A stretch of DNA of 64,000 bases from Pomphorhynchus laevis (taxonomy: Eukaryota; Acanthocephala; Palaeacanthocephala; Echinorhynchida; Pomphorhynchidae): assembly GCA_012934845.2 (NCBI GenBank), contig WNNJ02003480.1:1-64000 (forward strand), given 5' to 3'. A program made the translations under genes and the position numbers. This document shows positions 42,814-52,179 of the stretch, one piece after another. The stretch's first letter is position 1, and every line of letters starts with the position of its first letter. The notes under the pieces are model-generated. The model saw nothing but the letters and a program-made list of their open reading frames with translations. It ran no database searches and had not been told where the DNA came from.

Positions 42814-44580
42814 TTAATGAGACAGATGTATCTGGTGCGAGTCTACCACGGTTTTGATTTTCGGTTCTATATTAGTTAATAGAAGTCTTAGATTGCCTCT
42901 CTGAACTATTTGAAGACGATTTCTTTTCTTTGACAAAAGATTTGTAACTGCGCTAGATCCTCTTTCGACCAGATATGACGTTGGGAAGGCAATCAAAAAC
43001 TTCTGAACGATTGCCCATGTTTCAGGATAACTTTGTTGAATTTTATTTTGCAACCAAAATTGTTGATAGCCGCTTTTGAATTTGAATTTCAATTCATAAT
43101 CATTACTCAATTCCAATAATTCTTCTTGCAATCTTGCTGATCCTTCTGTAGGAATGTTCGAAAAAGGATCTAGAATCCAATCAGGTATGTTCATTGTAAA
43201 AATATCGACAAATCTTTGATTAAAATCATAATATAGGGTATCAAGATGGCTGCAGTAAGCAAGGATATCATCTTCTGAAGGCTTTGCTAATTCAAGATTT
43301 GGGAATTGTGTAAATATGCCTCTTCCTAAATTCTGTTTGTATAATAATATCTTATTTACAAATCCTGCTAGCACAGATTTTGCCTTTATTAAGTTTAGAT
43401 CATTGCCCTGTAGTTTTAGATTCATTTCATTAAATAAATTAAACAAATCAGTCAAATATGCTATATCAACTATTGATTCGTTTAACTTTAGGTGTATTGG
43501 ATCATCTCTTTCGATAAAAAATTCAATGACAGAGCTATATAGATTCAAAACTCTATTCAAACAACAACCTTTTGATAACCATCTAACTTCGGTGTGGTGC
43601 AATAAGGAATTAAATTCTTCGTCGTTTTCGACACAAAGCTGCTTGAATAATCTTGAACTAAGTGAGCTGCTCTTAATCTTGTTTATAGCTTGAATAACAT
43701 AACACAGAGTTTGATGTAAACGGACACTTAAGTTTTTTGCAACAAGATGTTGTCTGTGGATTACACAGTGTATGGCTATTATATTTGGTACGTAATTTTT
43801 TAAATGGGCGACCAATCCTCGATGACGCCCTATCATTGCTGGAGCCCCGTCGGTGGCGATTGTTAGAATATTATTTAACGGTATCTCTTTTTTATCGAGA
43901 AACTCCTTCAGAACATCGAATAAAGACTCACCTTTGGTATCTGTTTTTAAAGTTTCCGCAAACAATAATTCCTGACATATCCTACCATCCTTTATAAATC
44001 GAACATAGGCTAATACCAAAGTTTCATTTTTGGGCAGTGTAGACTCATCTAATTGAAGGAAAAAGGAAGCCGTTCTTAGGTACTCACATAATGTATATTC
44101 TACATCCTGTGCCATTTCATCTATTCTTCTTTGAACAGTGCTGTTGCTTAAAGAGATTCTATTTATAATAGATGAAGACTCCTTGTGTAATACCGTGCTT
44201 ATAACCTCTCTAATTACTGGTATAAGTAGTACTTCTCCAATACTATGAGACATCCCTGCTTTAGCTATCAACAAAGAGATATTATAAGATGCCAAAAGTC
44301 CATCATTGTTCTGTTTTGAACCAGATAAAAAAAGATCTTCTAATTTTGGTTGTTTTTCAAACCTTTTCTTAAGTCTTTGGAAATATTCTAATTCTTTATC
44401 TTTATCCTCACTATGAATGTTATTCAGATGTTCCAACAGCCTTGATGGTTTCATGGCGCTATTTGACAATTCCCTTTCACAAAGCAAACAAAAAGGCTTC
44501 TTCTCGTTTATTGGAGAAACTATAAACCCAAATTTCAAGTATTCCATGCTATAGTGCCTTCTTTTTTGTCGCTCTCCCAT
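42814..44580 (-). CDS. hAT transposase, ZBED5/SCAND3-like
   Basis: The 588-residue protein cuts and rejoins the hAT ends. A BED-type zinc finger is at residues 31-56 (CLLC...HLNNIH). The catalytic core shows FFLQLDEST (Asp near 178), TIATDGAPAMIG (Asp near 244) and CVIHRQHLVAK (272-282), all typical of hAT transposases; the third acidic residue lies in the ERGSSAV region near residue 540. The C-terminal SYLVERGSSAVTNLLSKKRN is the hAT dimerisation signature, of the kind seen in ZBED5- and SCAND3-like proteins. There is no frame break. ATG at 44580 begins MGERQKRRHY, with no in-frame alternative upstream before the nested element. Confidence 0.93.
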   Translation of the reverse strand: MGERQKRRHYSMEYLKFGFIVSPINEKKPFCLLCERELSNSAMKPSRLLEHLNNIHSEDKDKELEYFQRLKKRFEKQPKLEDLFLSGSKQNNDGLLASYNISLLIAKAGMSHSIGEVLLIPVIREVISTVLHKESSSIINRISLSNSTVQRRIDEMAQDVEYTLCEYLRTASFFLQLDESTLPKNETLVLAYVRFIKDGRICQELLFAETLKTDTKGESLFDVLKEFLDKKEIPLNNILTIATDGAPAMIGRHRGLVAHLKNYVPNIIAIHCVIHRQHLVAKNLSVRLHQTLCYVIQAINKIKSSSLSSRLFKQLCVENDEEFNSLLHHTEVRWLSKGCCLNRVLNLYSSVIEFFIERDDPIHLKLNESIVDIAYLTDLFNLFNEMNLKLQGNDLNLIKAKSVLAGFVNKILLYKQNLGRGIFTQFPNLELAKPSEDDILAYCSHLDTLYYDFNQRFVDIFTMNIPDWILDPFSNIPTEGSARLQEELLELSNDYELKFKFKSGYQQFWLQNKIQQSYPETWAIVQKFLIAFPTSYLVERGSSAVTNLLSKKRNRLQIVQRGNLRLLLTNIEPKIKTVVDSHQIHLSH

Positions 44581-44963
44581 TTTTGGGGGTATTGTAAAAA
44601 TTTTATTTCTCAGAATTGGTTGTTAAGACAAAATATTTCCACAAAAAGAATTCCAGAAGTAATTTATCTCAAAAAATGAAAAATAGGTAGTAAAAATTTT
44701 ATGATAATATTTTAAAAGAAAAACGACACATTTACTTATAATTTATTTTAGGATTTTTGAGAGATTATGTGGAAATTTTATAATAAATGTGGCGCGCCAG
44801 GCGCGCCCCCATGCCACAGGCGACCCCCAGGGGGTCGTTCAAAATAAAAATATTTTTTTAATGTTAAATTTTTTTCATTCTTGACATAGAAACAATTTCG
44901 ATTTCTTCTCCATTCTCTATTTTAACTCTGTCTTCTGATAATATTTCTGTTATTTTCACTTCT

Positions 44964-45407
44964 TTAGAAAAAAATGATGAGAGTTTTAGCTTTTTCGTCT
45001 CGGAGTTGTCGTCTCGGAGTTGTTGTCAACGGCTGTGCTTGTATACACATAACACACTCGGAGACAACTTTGCGAATGATATCTCTGTGTATTTTGAAAA
45101 AATAATCATTGCATTTTGCCTCAAACCTGTTCATTTCAAAATGGTGTTCTTTATGAAACAATCTTGCTTCGTGTTCCATTAATTCCCTCTGATCTGAATG
45201 AAAAACTTTTTTATGCAGGCCTTCGTTATCTCTAAGATATAAAACCTCGTCAAGTAACATGAAGGCCTTCGCTTTCCGCTTCATTCTTTTTTTTGCTTCT
45301 TTTGGCAAAACTACTTCTGCACCTCTGTCCTTTAAAAACAATATAATATTGTCGTATTCCTCCTTGTTCTCTACATTTGACACCATAAGGGGATAAATCA
45401 ATAACAT
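44964..45407 (-). CDS. KRBA2/Ginger-like integrase zinc-domain protein
   Basis: The 147-residue ORF begins MLLIYPLMVSNVENKEEYDN. A basic stretch (KEAKKRMKRKAKAFML) precedes an HHCC zinc-binding pattern: HKEHHFEMNRFEAKCND, then FKIHRDIIRKVVSECVMCIQ, as at the start of integrases related to KRBA2 and Ginger-type transposons. The catalytic integrase core that would follow is absent; the ORF ends about 25 residues after the CxxC. It may be a truncated remnant or a captured fragment spread by the inverted ends around it. Confidence 0.6.
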   Translation of the reverse strand: MLLIYPLMVSNVENKEEYDNIILFLKDRGAEVVLPKEAKKRMKRKAKAFMLLDEVLYLRDNEGLHKKVFHSDQRELMEHEARLFHKEHHFEMNRFEAKCNDYFFKIHRDIIRKVVSECVMCIQAQPLTTTPRRQLRDEKAKTLIIFF

Positions 45408-45461
45408 TTTTATGGTTTGAAATCATATCAATATTTTATTTTATTTTTTGTTGCTTACAAC

Positions 45462-45535
45462 GTGCTTTGGCGTAGTGGTAAGTTTTCTCTCTACCAGAAC
45501 TACCTGACTGTTCTGGTTCGAGTCTTGATGGGGGC
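45462..45535 (+). promoter_or_regulatory. tRNA-like RNA polymerase III promoter (A and B boxes)
   Basis: TTTGGCGTAGTGGTAAG fits an A box and TCTGGTTCGAGTCTTG fits a B box, about 45 bp apart, as in a tRNA gene. The T-arm pairs partly (TCTGG/CTTGA); no acceptor stem is visible, so it is not a working tRNA. It lies just inside the right inverted end of the nested element and could drive a short SINE-like transcript. Confidence 0.55.
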
Positions 45536-46059
45536 TATTTTTAATATTTCTCAAAAACAACCCCAATTTCCCTTCAAAAATAGCATGGGGGTCGCCTGTG
45601 GCATGGGGTCGCCCCTGGCGCGCCACAATAAATTTATACACGTATTGTGATTTCAGTAATATTATAGCGATTTGTGTTATGTTTTAAAAGGGTATTTTAA
45701 AATGAAAACTAAAAGGATAAATTGTAATTAACTATTTCGTGCTTACTTATAATCTTAAATATGTGTTGTTTATTTGTAATGAAGATGAAATTTACATTTT
45801 TTTCACCGACCCCCACCTCTCTTTCATGGACCCCCTTTTAATCAAAAATTCTCTACCGCCCCCTGAATCGTCAAACAGGCCCAAAGGGGGCGCTACGGAC
45901 CACTTTGAGAAACACTGGTTTACATGATCATATAAATATATATAAAATAACCTTAAAAAATATATTTCCATCCTCTCCAAAAAAAGAACCATTTTTCCAA
46001 ATCTTTATATTCTATTTGGTCACTTAAGTTTTCATTTTTACTAAATAATAAATCATCAG

Positions 46060-47160
46060 AATTTACGATTTCATCCATTAAAAGATTTTTTAGTGGAGAA
46101 TGTAAATCAAAAACATTCAATTCTTTTGAAATGCCACATATTTTAAAGCTATTTTATCATATCTCGATCTAGAAAAATCGTAACCTATTATTTTTTAGAA
46201 AAATCGTAACATATATTAGTTACCATTTTATAGGATGGCTTTTTAGATTCCCTTACTTGGTTCGGTTAGTTTTATCTTCAATTGCTATTCTCATTTATTT
46301 TACTTACCATAAAATTGCTGAAATGGTATGTTGACAGAAACATCTAGCATTTGCAAAAGAGATTCCATACCTTTTGGTATAAAAGAAATAAAAACATTAT
46401 GTTAAATATATCTATTTGTCAACTTTAAATGAGTACTAAAGGAATCCAGTATGACTAAAACCGGCTCTCTTGTGAATCTGGTCTCAGGCCGTGTTTTAAT
46501 GAAATTTTCCGTAAAGGATAAAGCTATATCCTCTCTACACATTCCTGATATTATAAAATTCTACAAGTACATTTTGATCGACATATTTTGGTTTCTTCTT
46601 TAAATTTGAAAATAAACAATGATCACCAATAAAATTACCATCAGCTGAAATAACAGGTGTATATGTAAATCTAGCATGTGAGATGTTTGTTTTTTAATAG
46701 TTTAACATTTGCTGATCCCTTTAATGTCAAAATACGATTTATTTCTTGCTCAAAATATCTTGTTACTTGATCTAAATTAATTATATTCTTATTTTTTATG
46801 TCATATTTTTTATAATCGCCCTTCTTGATTCAATAATTTCTTTTGCTAAAGCCTTAGCATCATCAGGTAATTTTCTACTAGATATTTGAACTTTTGAAAC
46901 CAAACCAAATAATCCTTTGAAATTTTGCAAATATCCGTTTGAACAATGAAAGTTTTCTAAACGCAACTCTTTGTCGTAGTTTGATGCTTTAAGATGACGA
47001 TATTTATCTTTCACAACAAGTCCCTTGTTATTCATTCAGTAGGCCCACACAATATATAAGGTTAGCATCTAGTTCTTCATAGTGTAGAGTTGGTCGTGTA
47101 GTCCTGCTCCCATGACCAACCCTTCTGGTCGAAGCTTTAAATTTGTTTGATTTAACAAAA
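46060..47160 (-). pseudogene. pogo/Tigger-type transposase relic
   Basis: The minus strand reads in order: ENFHCSNGYLQNFKGLFGLV and SKVQISSRKLPDDAKALAKE (CENP-B type DNA-binding part, 47035-46800), TYTPVISADGNFIGDHCLFS (first catalytic Asp, about 46665), FTREPVLVILDSFSTHLKLT (second Asp, about 46470) and IPKGMESLLQMLDVSVNIPF (third Asp, about 46345). The three-Asp order and spacing are those of pogo-superfamily transposases. At least three frame changes or stops separate the parts, so it is dead. Terminal inverted repeats were not found. Confidence 0.8.
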
Positions 47161-47631
47161 TTGCATTGTATTCTTCCTGTTTCTCGACGATATTTTTAGC
47201 TTACTCCTGACTTTTATTGTATGTGTGTATTTTATGGAAAGTTTGTAGTGAAAAATTTCACGTCGTGATAATTTTATCTTATCGTTTCACGTTGACTGAA
47301 ATATTGAAGTGCATAGAAAATGCACTTTAATAGAAATGAACTTCGTAGAAATTATTTGCAGTTCAACGATTAACAACATAAAGGAAAACAAACATCTAAA
47401 CATTTAAATTTTTAAAATTAAAGTTAATAAACTTATTTCATTTTAATTTAAATGATAAATTTGTAACCAAAATCATATTTAAGATGGAAATTTGTTAAAT
47501 GCATTCAACTACTATAAATCAAGTTAGATAGTATTAAATTGAGAACTATATTTATAAATCTACCATTGATAATCTTAAAACAATAACCTGATTTACAATC
47601 CAACTGTCTAATGTAGTTAGAATAAAGACGA

Positions 47632-47785
47632 TAAAATGTACAGCTCAAAACAGAGTTATTGGCAGGTTAAAATCTTCAATCTATAATCCTGTTAATAACC
47701 TTTGTTTCATATTATGATTTCTTTAAAAATATCAAACTATTAACTTTATGCGTTTACTATGCCATGGATAATAAAATTAATTAAC
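47632..47785. repeat. Direct repeat, left copy (partner 49484-49640)
   Basis: GATAAAATGT-CAGCTCAAAACAGAGTTATTG-CAGGTTA-AATC through TTATGATTTCTTTAAAA and a C-terminal TTTA-GC-TTTACT-ATG block recur about 1.85 kb downstream. The two copies bracket the ~357-bp tandem array at 48.4-49.5 kb. They may be ends of one element or the result of a duplication. Confidence 0.6.
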
Positions 47786-48436
47786 GACAATTAATAAAAC
47801 AATAGATTAATTGATTTTAATTGGTTTCAAGCATCAATTTTGATGTTTTAATCAATTTTGATATTTTTATCAAAATACATAAAATCAAATAAAACGTTAC
47901 CTTTTCTTTAATCGTTGAACTGCAGATTTACAGTTTAACGATTAACAACAAGAAGATAATTAATAAAATTATTATTGTAAGTAATACAACTGTCGCGGCT
48001 GTAAGTAGAGCGTGCGCGATTACCTTCATCCGGGCAACGAGGATCAGCTCTCCACAATCCGTCTTCTTCATAACTGAAGAAGAACAAAGATCTGCGTTTG
48101 AAAATTTGGGTAAAATTAAATAATTTTTCTTTTTATTGCTGATCCAATCAATTAAAGAAAATCGAAGTATATTGTATTAAGAGAATTATAGCAATTTTGA
48201 TAAATGAAAACGACTATATCGATATAGTAATGGGTTACAACTAAATTCAATACCGCGTATTAAATATTTTAGTTTTAGGAATAAACACAGAATTTGAAAT
48301 TTTACTTTCCATCTAAACTTCTTGCAGTACTTACAATACACTGATGAAGAGTAAACCGGTGTTTTATGTTATTATGGGACCTGGATATACGGTAAATTGA
48401 TTTAATTAATATATTTATACCACACAAGAAGTTTTT

Positions 48437-49470
48437 CTTCATTGGTCGGTTTCATATTTTCCACGTGTGGTTCTTTTTAATTCTATCAGCATCACTGAAC
48501 ACTACAATCAGCGTGGGTGGATCTCTTCAGCTGTGAGCCCACGCCCACATTTCGTGTTTCGCCCTGTTACTGCTTCTGCTGAACTCCTTGTCGCCAAAAT
48601 GCTGATTAATATTTGACTTATATGTCAAATTACTCGATTTAGGTGTTCTATAGCTGGTGTGTGTGGTAACTATTATTCGCAATTCGAATCCACACCGATT
48701 TTTTATTCGTTTCTATACGAATTATTTACCGAATAGTCAACCGTAAACTGTCTTTTTACTATCGTGAATATAGTGCTTACACACGCCGCTATTCTTCATT
48801 GGTTGGTTTGATATTATCCTCGTGTGGTTCTTTTTAATCCTATCAGCATCACCGTGCGCTACAATCAGCGGGGATGGATCTCATCAGCAGTGAGCTTACG
48901 CCTACATTTCGTGTTTCGGTCATGTTCCTACTTCTGATAAACTCCTTATCGCCGAAATGCTGGTTTATATTTGACTTATATGTCAAATTACACGATATAC
49001 GCGTTCTATAGTTGGTATGTGCGGTAACTATTATTTGCAATTCGAATCCACCACACCGATTTTTTATTCCGTTCTTATACGAAATGTTCACTGGAAAGTA
49101 AACCGTAAGCTGTCTTTTTACTATTGTGAATATTGCATACACGAGCCATTATTCTTAACTGGTCGGTTTGATATTTTCCTCGTGTGATTCTTTTTAATTC
49201 TTTCAGCATCACTGTAAACTGCAATCAGCGTGGGTGGACCTCTTCAGCAGTGAGCCCACGCCTACATTTCGTGTTTCGGTCCTGTTACTACTTCTGCTGA
49301 ACTGCTTGTCGCCAAAATGCTGGTTTATATTTGACTTATATGGCAAGATACACGATTTATGTGTTCTATAATTGGTGCGGGGGGGGGTAACTATTATTCG
49401 AAATTCGAATCCTCCACACACCGATATTTTATTCGTTTCTATACGAATTGTTCACCGGACAGTTTACGGT
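48437..49470. repeat. Tandem array, ~357-bp unit, three copies
   Basis: Units start near 48437, 48794 and 49154 with CTTCATTGGT(C/T)GGTTT or CTTAACTGGTCGGTTT and contain TTCTTTTTAATTCTATCAGCATCAC, CATTTCGTGTTTCG, GCCAAAATGCTG-TTTATATTTGACTTATATG, and GCAATTCGAATCC. A GTGTGG...CCACAC stem encloses the GCAATTCGAATCC word, which resembles a B box. Copies differ by 10-15%, so the array is older than the one at 34 kb. Short open frames on the minus strand repeat with the unit and are not genes. Confidence 0.75.
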
Positions 49471-49483
49471 CCTTGGCATAAGG

Positions 49484-49640
49484 ACGATAAAATGTTCAGC
49501 TCAAAACAGAGTTATTGACAGGTTAGAATCTCTAATCTATTAACATGTTAATAACCTTTGTTTTATATTATGATTTCTTTAAAATCTTAAAATAACTATT
49601 AGCTTTACGCATTTACTTATGACATGAATAATAAAAAATA
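49484..49640. repeat. Direct repeat, right copy (partner 47632-47785)
   Basis: See the left copy. Here it begins immediately after the end of the third 357-bp unit at GACGATAAAATGTTCAGCTC. Confidence 0.6.
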
Positions 49641-49754
49641 GTGGAATAATAACTTCAACATTTTAGCCTTCTCTATTACATTATTTTTGTTATTATAATT
49701 AATAATAAATTTTTTAAAAATCAACATTTATTTTTATTACTCATTTTAATTATT

Positions 49755-50255
49755 TTAAATAATAAGGAGTACCTTAGGAACTACCTTGATGTTAAGAATC
49801 CGGAGTTCGGACATTTATTCGAGAACTTTGACAAATCGATCGCGCAATTTCGCAAATCGTGCGTGTTTGCTGGAAATGGAACATTGGTGGCCTTTGCTTG
49901 CCTCAAAGGCGTTTCCATTTTATTCATCAGAAAGGAATGATGCCGTGGGTTATTAACATCATCATGAACAGCGAGGATCGCAGCCAGGATTCATCACAGG
50001 TCCTTCATATAACAGGGATCCGTGCTTATTCTTTGTTGGAGAACGAGAGCACCAGCGAAATCTGTTTTGAATCGAATTTCCAAATTGTAGTGGCAAAGGA
50101 AGCTCCACATATTATATGACCGCAACGAGCACTACAATAGCATGCGGAGGATGAACAACGACTACGACGAACTCGCTTCAGTAAAGCTTCACGAGTTACG
50201 GCCGCAGATGGATATGACGGTGCCCAAAATAGGAGAAAGACGGCTAAACCTTTAG
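49755..50255 (+). pseudogene. OTU-domain deubiquitinase-like relic (OTUD3-type)
   Basis: The plus strand reads EYLRNYLDVKNPEFGHLFEN and AQFRKSCVFAGNGTLVAFAC then, in another frame, IHQKGMMPWVINI, and in a third frame LHILYDRNEHYNSMRRMNND and YDELASVKLHELRP. This is the order of the OTU cysteine protease fold: the aGN--LvAfA helix, the IHQ strand and the HYNS catalytic-His motif. The DGNC catalytic-Cys part is absent upstream, so the copy is truncated. At least two frame changes make it a pseudogene or retrocopy. An acceptor-like AATAATAAG precedes the start. The minus-strand frame with a signal-like start (50268-50026) is judged a shadow. Confidence 0.6.
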
Positions 50256-50640
50256 CTTGCATTTCCATTTTTAATATTAATTTTAATTTTTGGTTTTCAT
50301 AATATTTATTAAAATTATTTTAAATTGTTTAATTTTTTATCTTCATTGTTATTTGTATTTTACAAATATTTTTATTAAACCGTAAACATAACAAAGTTTT
50401 CGTAGGTCAGCAAACAATTAGCCATTTAGTTGACTAAATAACTGGTCATTTAAGTCTATAACTGTTCGGAACATTTCAAAACGTAATTGTTCTCTGACGT
50501 AAAAAAATAAAATTTCATTTTATAATTTATTGGAATAAATGAATTTTCAGTAAAATTAACTGCTAAATAATTCTTCTAAAATTAAATTCGTCGTTTTGAA
50601 TTCTATATAATATATTATTGAAATATATTATATTCTTTTT

Positions 50641-50935
50641 TATTGCGAACCATCCCCGAGAATACAAAAAGAACTTTATTTATTTGATATTTCGACTGTA
50701 CTTAGCAGTCATTTTCAATTGTAAGAGTTCTAATAACCAAGACATTTTTTAACGTTCACTACAATAGCATGCGTTCACTACAATAGCAAACTTTTAAAAA
50801 AAGTTTTTCTTTAAAAAAAGTCTTGGTTATTCGAACTCTTACAATTGAAAAGGACTGCTAAGTCCATCGAAATATCAAATAAATAAAGTTCTTTTTGTAT
50901 TCTCGGGGATGGTTCGCAATAAAAAAGTTACTTTT
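50641..50935. repeat. Foldback with ~110-bp arms and GAAAT-AAATAAATAAA motif
   Basis: The arms at 50641-50750 and 50815-50930 are ~93% inverted copies (GCGAACCATCCCCGAGAATAC, AAAGAACTTTATTTATTTGATATTTCGA, CTTAGCAGTC, CAATTGTAAGAGTTC-AATAACCAAGAC). In the left arm, read inward on the minus strand, GACTG-CTAAGTA-CAGTC-GAAA is a stem followed by GAAA, like the 3' half of a hammerhead core. The spacer holds two copies of TTCACTACAATAGC(ATGCG). A scrap of the arm is also found at 16838-16866. Confidence 0.75.
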
Positions 50936-51097
50936 GACCCGAAAGCAATTCTCAACGATATTATATTCTATTCAATTAAATAATATATTACTAAATAATC
51001 TATTATTCTTTCTATTCCTTTCATAATCTATCTAGCACATTAGGTATTTGAATAATGCGCATAACGAGATCTAAGTTTTCAGTTAAGTTTTCTTTTC

Positions 51098-51265
51098 AGC
51101 CAATAAATACATTCGCAGTATAGTTTCCTGGTTGTATTTGACTGTAAGAAAGTCATTTTACGAAGAAGATTGGTTGCTTGAACACTAATTCCATCTGAGC
51201 ACGACAGGACTACACGAATAAATTCGTAACCTTACTGCGAATACATTTGTAGCCTGAAAATAAAA
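51098..51265. repeat. MITE-like inverted repeat, ~33-bp arms
   Basis: TTTTCAGCCAATAAATACATTCGCAGTA (about 51090-51120) is inverted at about 51230-51260 as TACTGCGAATACATTTGTAGCCTGAAAA. The ~100-bp inside has no coding capacity. Confidence 0.6.
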
Positions 51266-51299
51266 CTCAACTTTTTTGTCCGAATTCTCATCAGCTTCA

Positions 51300-52160
51300 G
51301 ACATGGCAAATCTTTATCAGGACATTATATGATAAGCAATGTTTGAGCTAGTAAATTTTTGAACATCTACGTTTTCAAATTACTAAAATTATAAACACCA
51401 TTGTAAAATATTTATTATATGTTAAAAAATAATCATTATCTATTATTAATCTATTATTTGATTTTTGATTCTTTAGATCAATTTGCTAAAATATATTAGA
51501 TAGACATATGTTTATAAATAATGAAATAATAATGTATTTTATCATAAATACTTATACCTGTGCAAGTATGATCACAATCATTTATTTTCAAATGATGCAT
51601 CAATGTCTAATGATACCATATGTATCGTGCAAAGGCTTAAAGGTGTGACACCGATACTAAGATTAAAATCGTAAAGGTATTTTATGCTAACGTAATACTA
51701 TTACCATTTGTAGAATGAAATTTAATAAAACAATATAAAATAAAAATGTTTATTAAGCTGTCTCTAAATTAAAAATATATATTAGTAGGTACGGCCTTTC
51801 AATTCAACCAAATTAATACAAACCAGAAGGTATCATTCCAATTTAATAAATTTTTATATTCAAGCAATTTTTATATAAAAGAAACAATTTTGACAACTTA
51901 TTAAATAAAAAAATAAAACTCTATGGCATTTTTCATTCTATATAAATCTAAATTATTTAAAATCTTAAGATTAATTATGTTTTTAAAATTTATATATAAA
52001 CATTGTTGAATGGCAACGATGCGGAGCAAATGCATCAATTAATTTGGTGTAAAAATCCAATAATAATGAATTCTTTTGCTAAAAGCAGATTGCAACTAAC
52101 AATAAAGTGAGACAGAAACCCATAGAAAAACACAAAATTAAAGAGTTCAAGCCAATAGTA
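51300..52160. other. AT-rich spacer, nothing supported
   Basis: No exon, RNA gene or element was recognised. The segment is low in complexity. Confidence 0.4.
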
Positions 52161-52179
52161 TTCAAATCTTCATTAAAAC

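Larger units (their letters stand above)
44789..45626. mobile_element. Nested DNA element with ~46-bp GC-rich inverted ends
   Basis: The left end GTGGCGCGCCAGG-GCG...CCATGCCACAGGCGACCCCC and the right end are inverted copies over about 46 bp, far richer in G and C than the host. A 7-bp direct repeat AATAAAT flanks it exactly (44782-44788 and 45627-45633). It carries a 147-codon ORF with an integrase-type zinc domain and a tRNA-like promoter segment. Length is 838 bp, so it is probably a non-autonomous derivative. The superfamily is not clear: 7 bp is not the standard duplication size for hAT, P or Mutator elements. Confidence 0.8.
42651..45917 (-). mobile_element. Complete hAT transposon (ZBED5-like), with 8-bp target duplication
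   Basis: The ends are inverted: CAGTGTT(C/T)CTCAAA at the left and its complement TTTGAGAAACACTG at the right, with further GC-rich similarity inside (GCCCCCTTTG near both ends). The flanks carry a perfect 8-bp direct repeat GTTTACAT (42643-42650 and 45918-45925), the size expected for hAT insertion. The transposase gene is intact and on the minus strand. A second element is nested at 44789-45626 upstream of the transposase start. Intact ORF and flawless target duplication point to a recent insertion. Confidence 0.93.

Noticed and set aside
45462-45535. Functional tRNA gene
   Set aside because: A and B boxes are present but no acceptor stem and only a weak T stem can be drawn.
48849-49421. 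Minus-strand open frames of 97 and 70 codons with similar sequence
   Set aside because: They recur because the 357-bp unit is repeated; the similarity reflects the array, not a gene family.
50026-50268. Minus-strand 80-codon frame with a signal-peptide-like start and several Cys
   Set aside because: The plus strand of the same bases carries OTU protease motifs in the right order, which explains the composition better.
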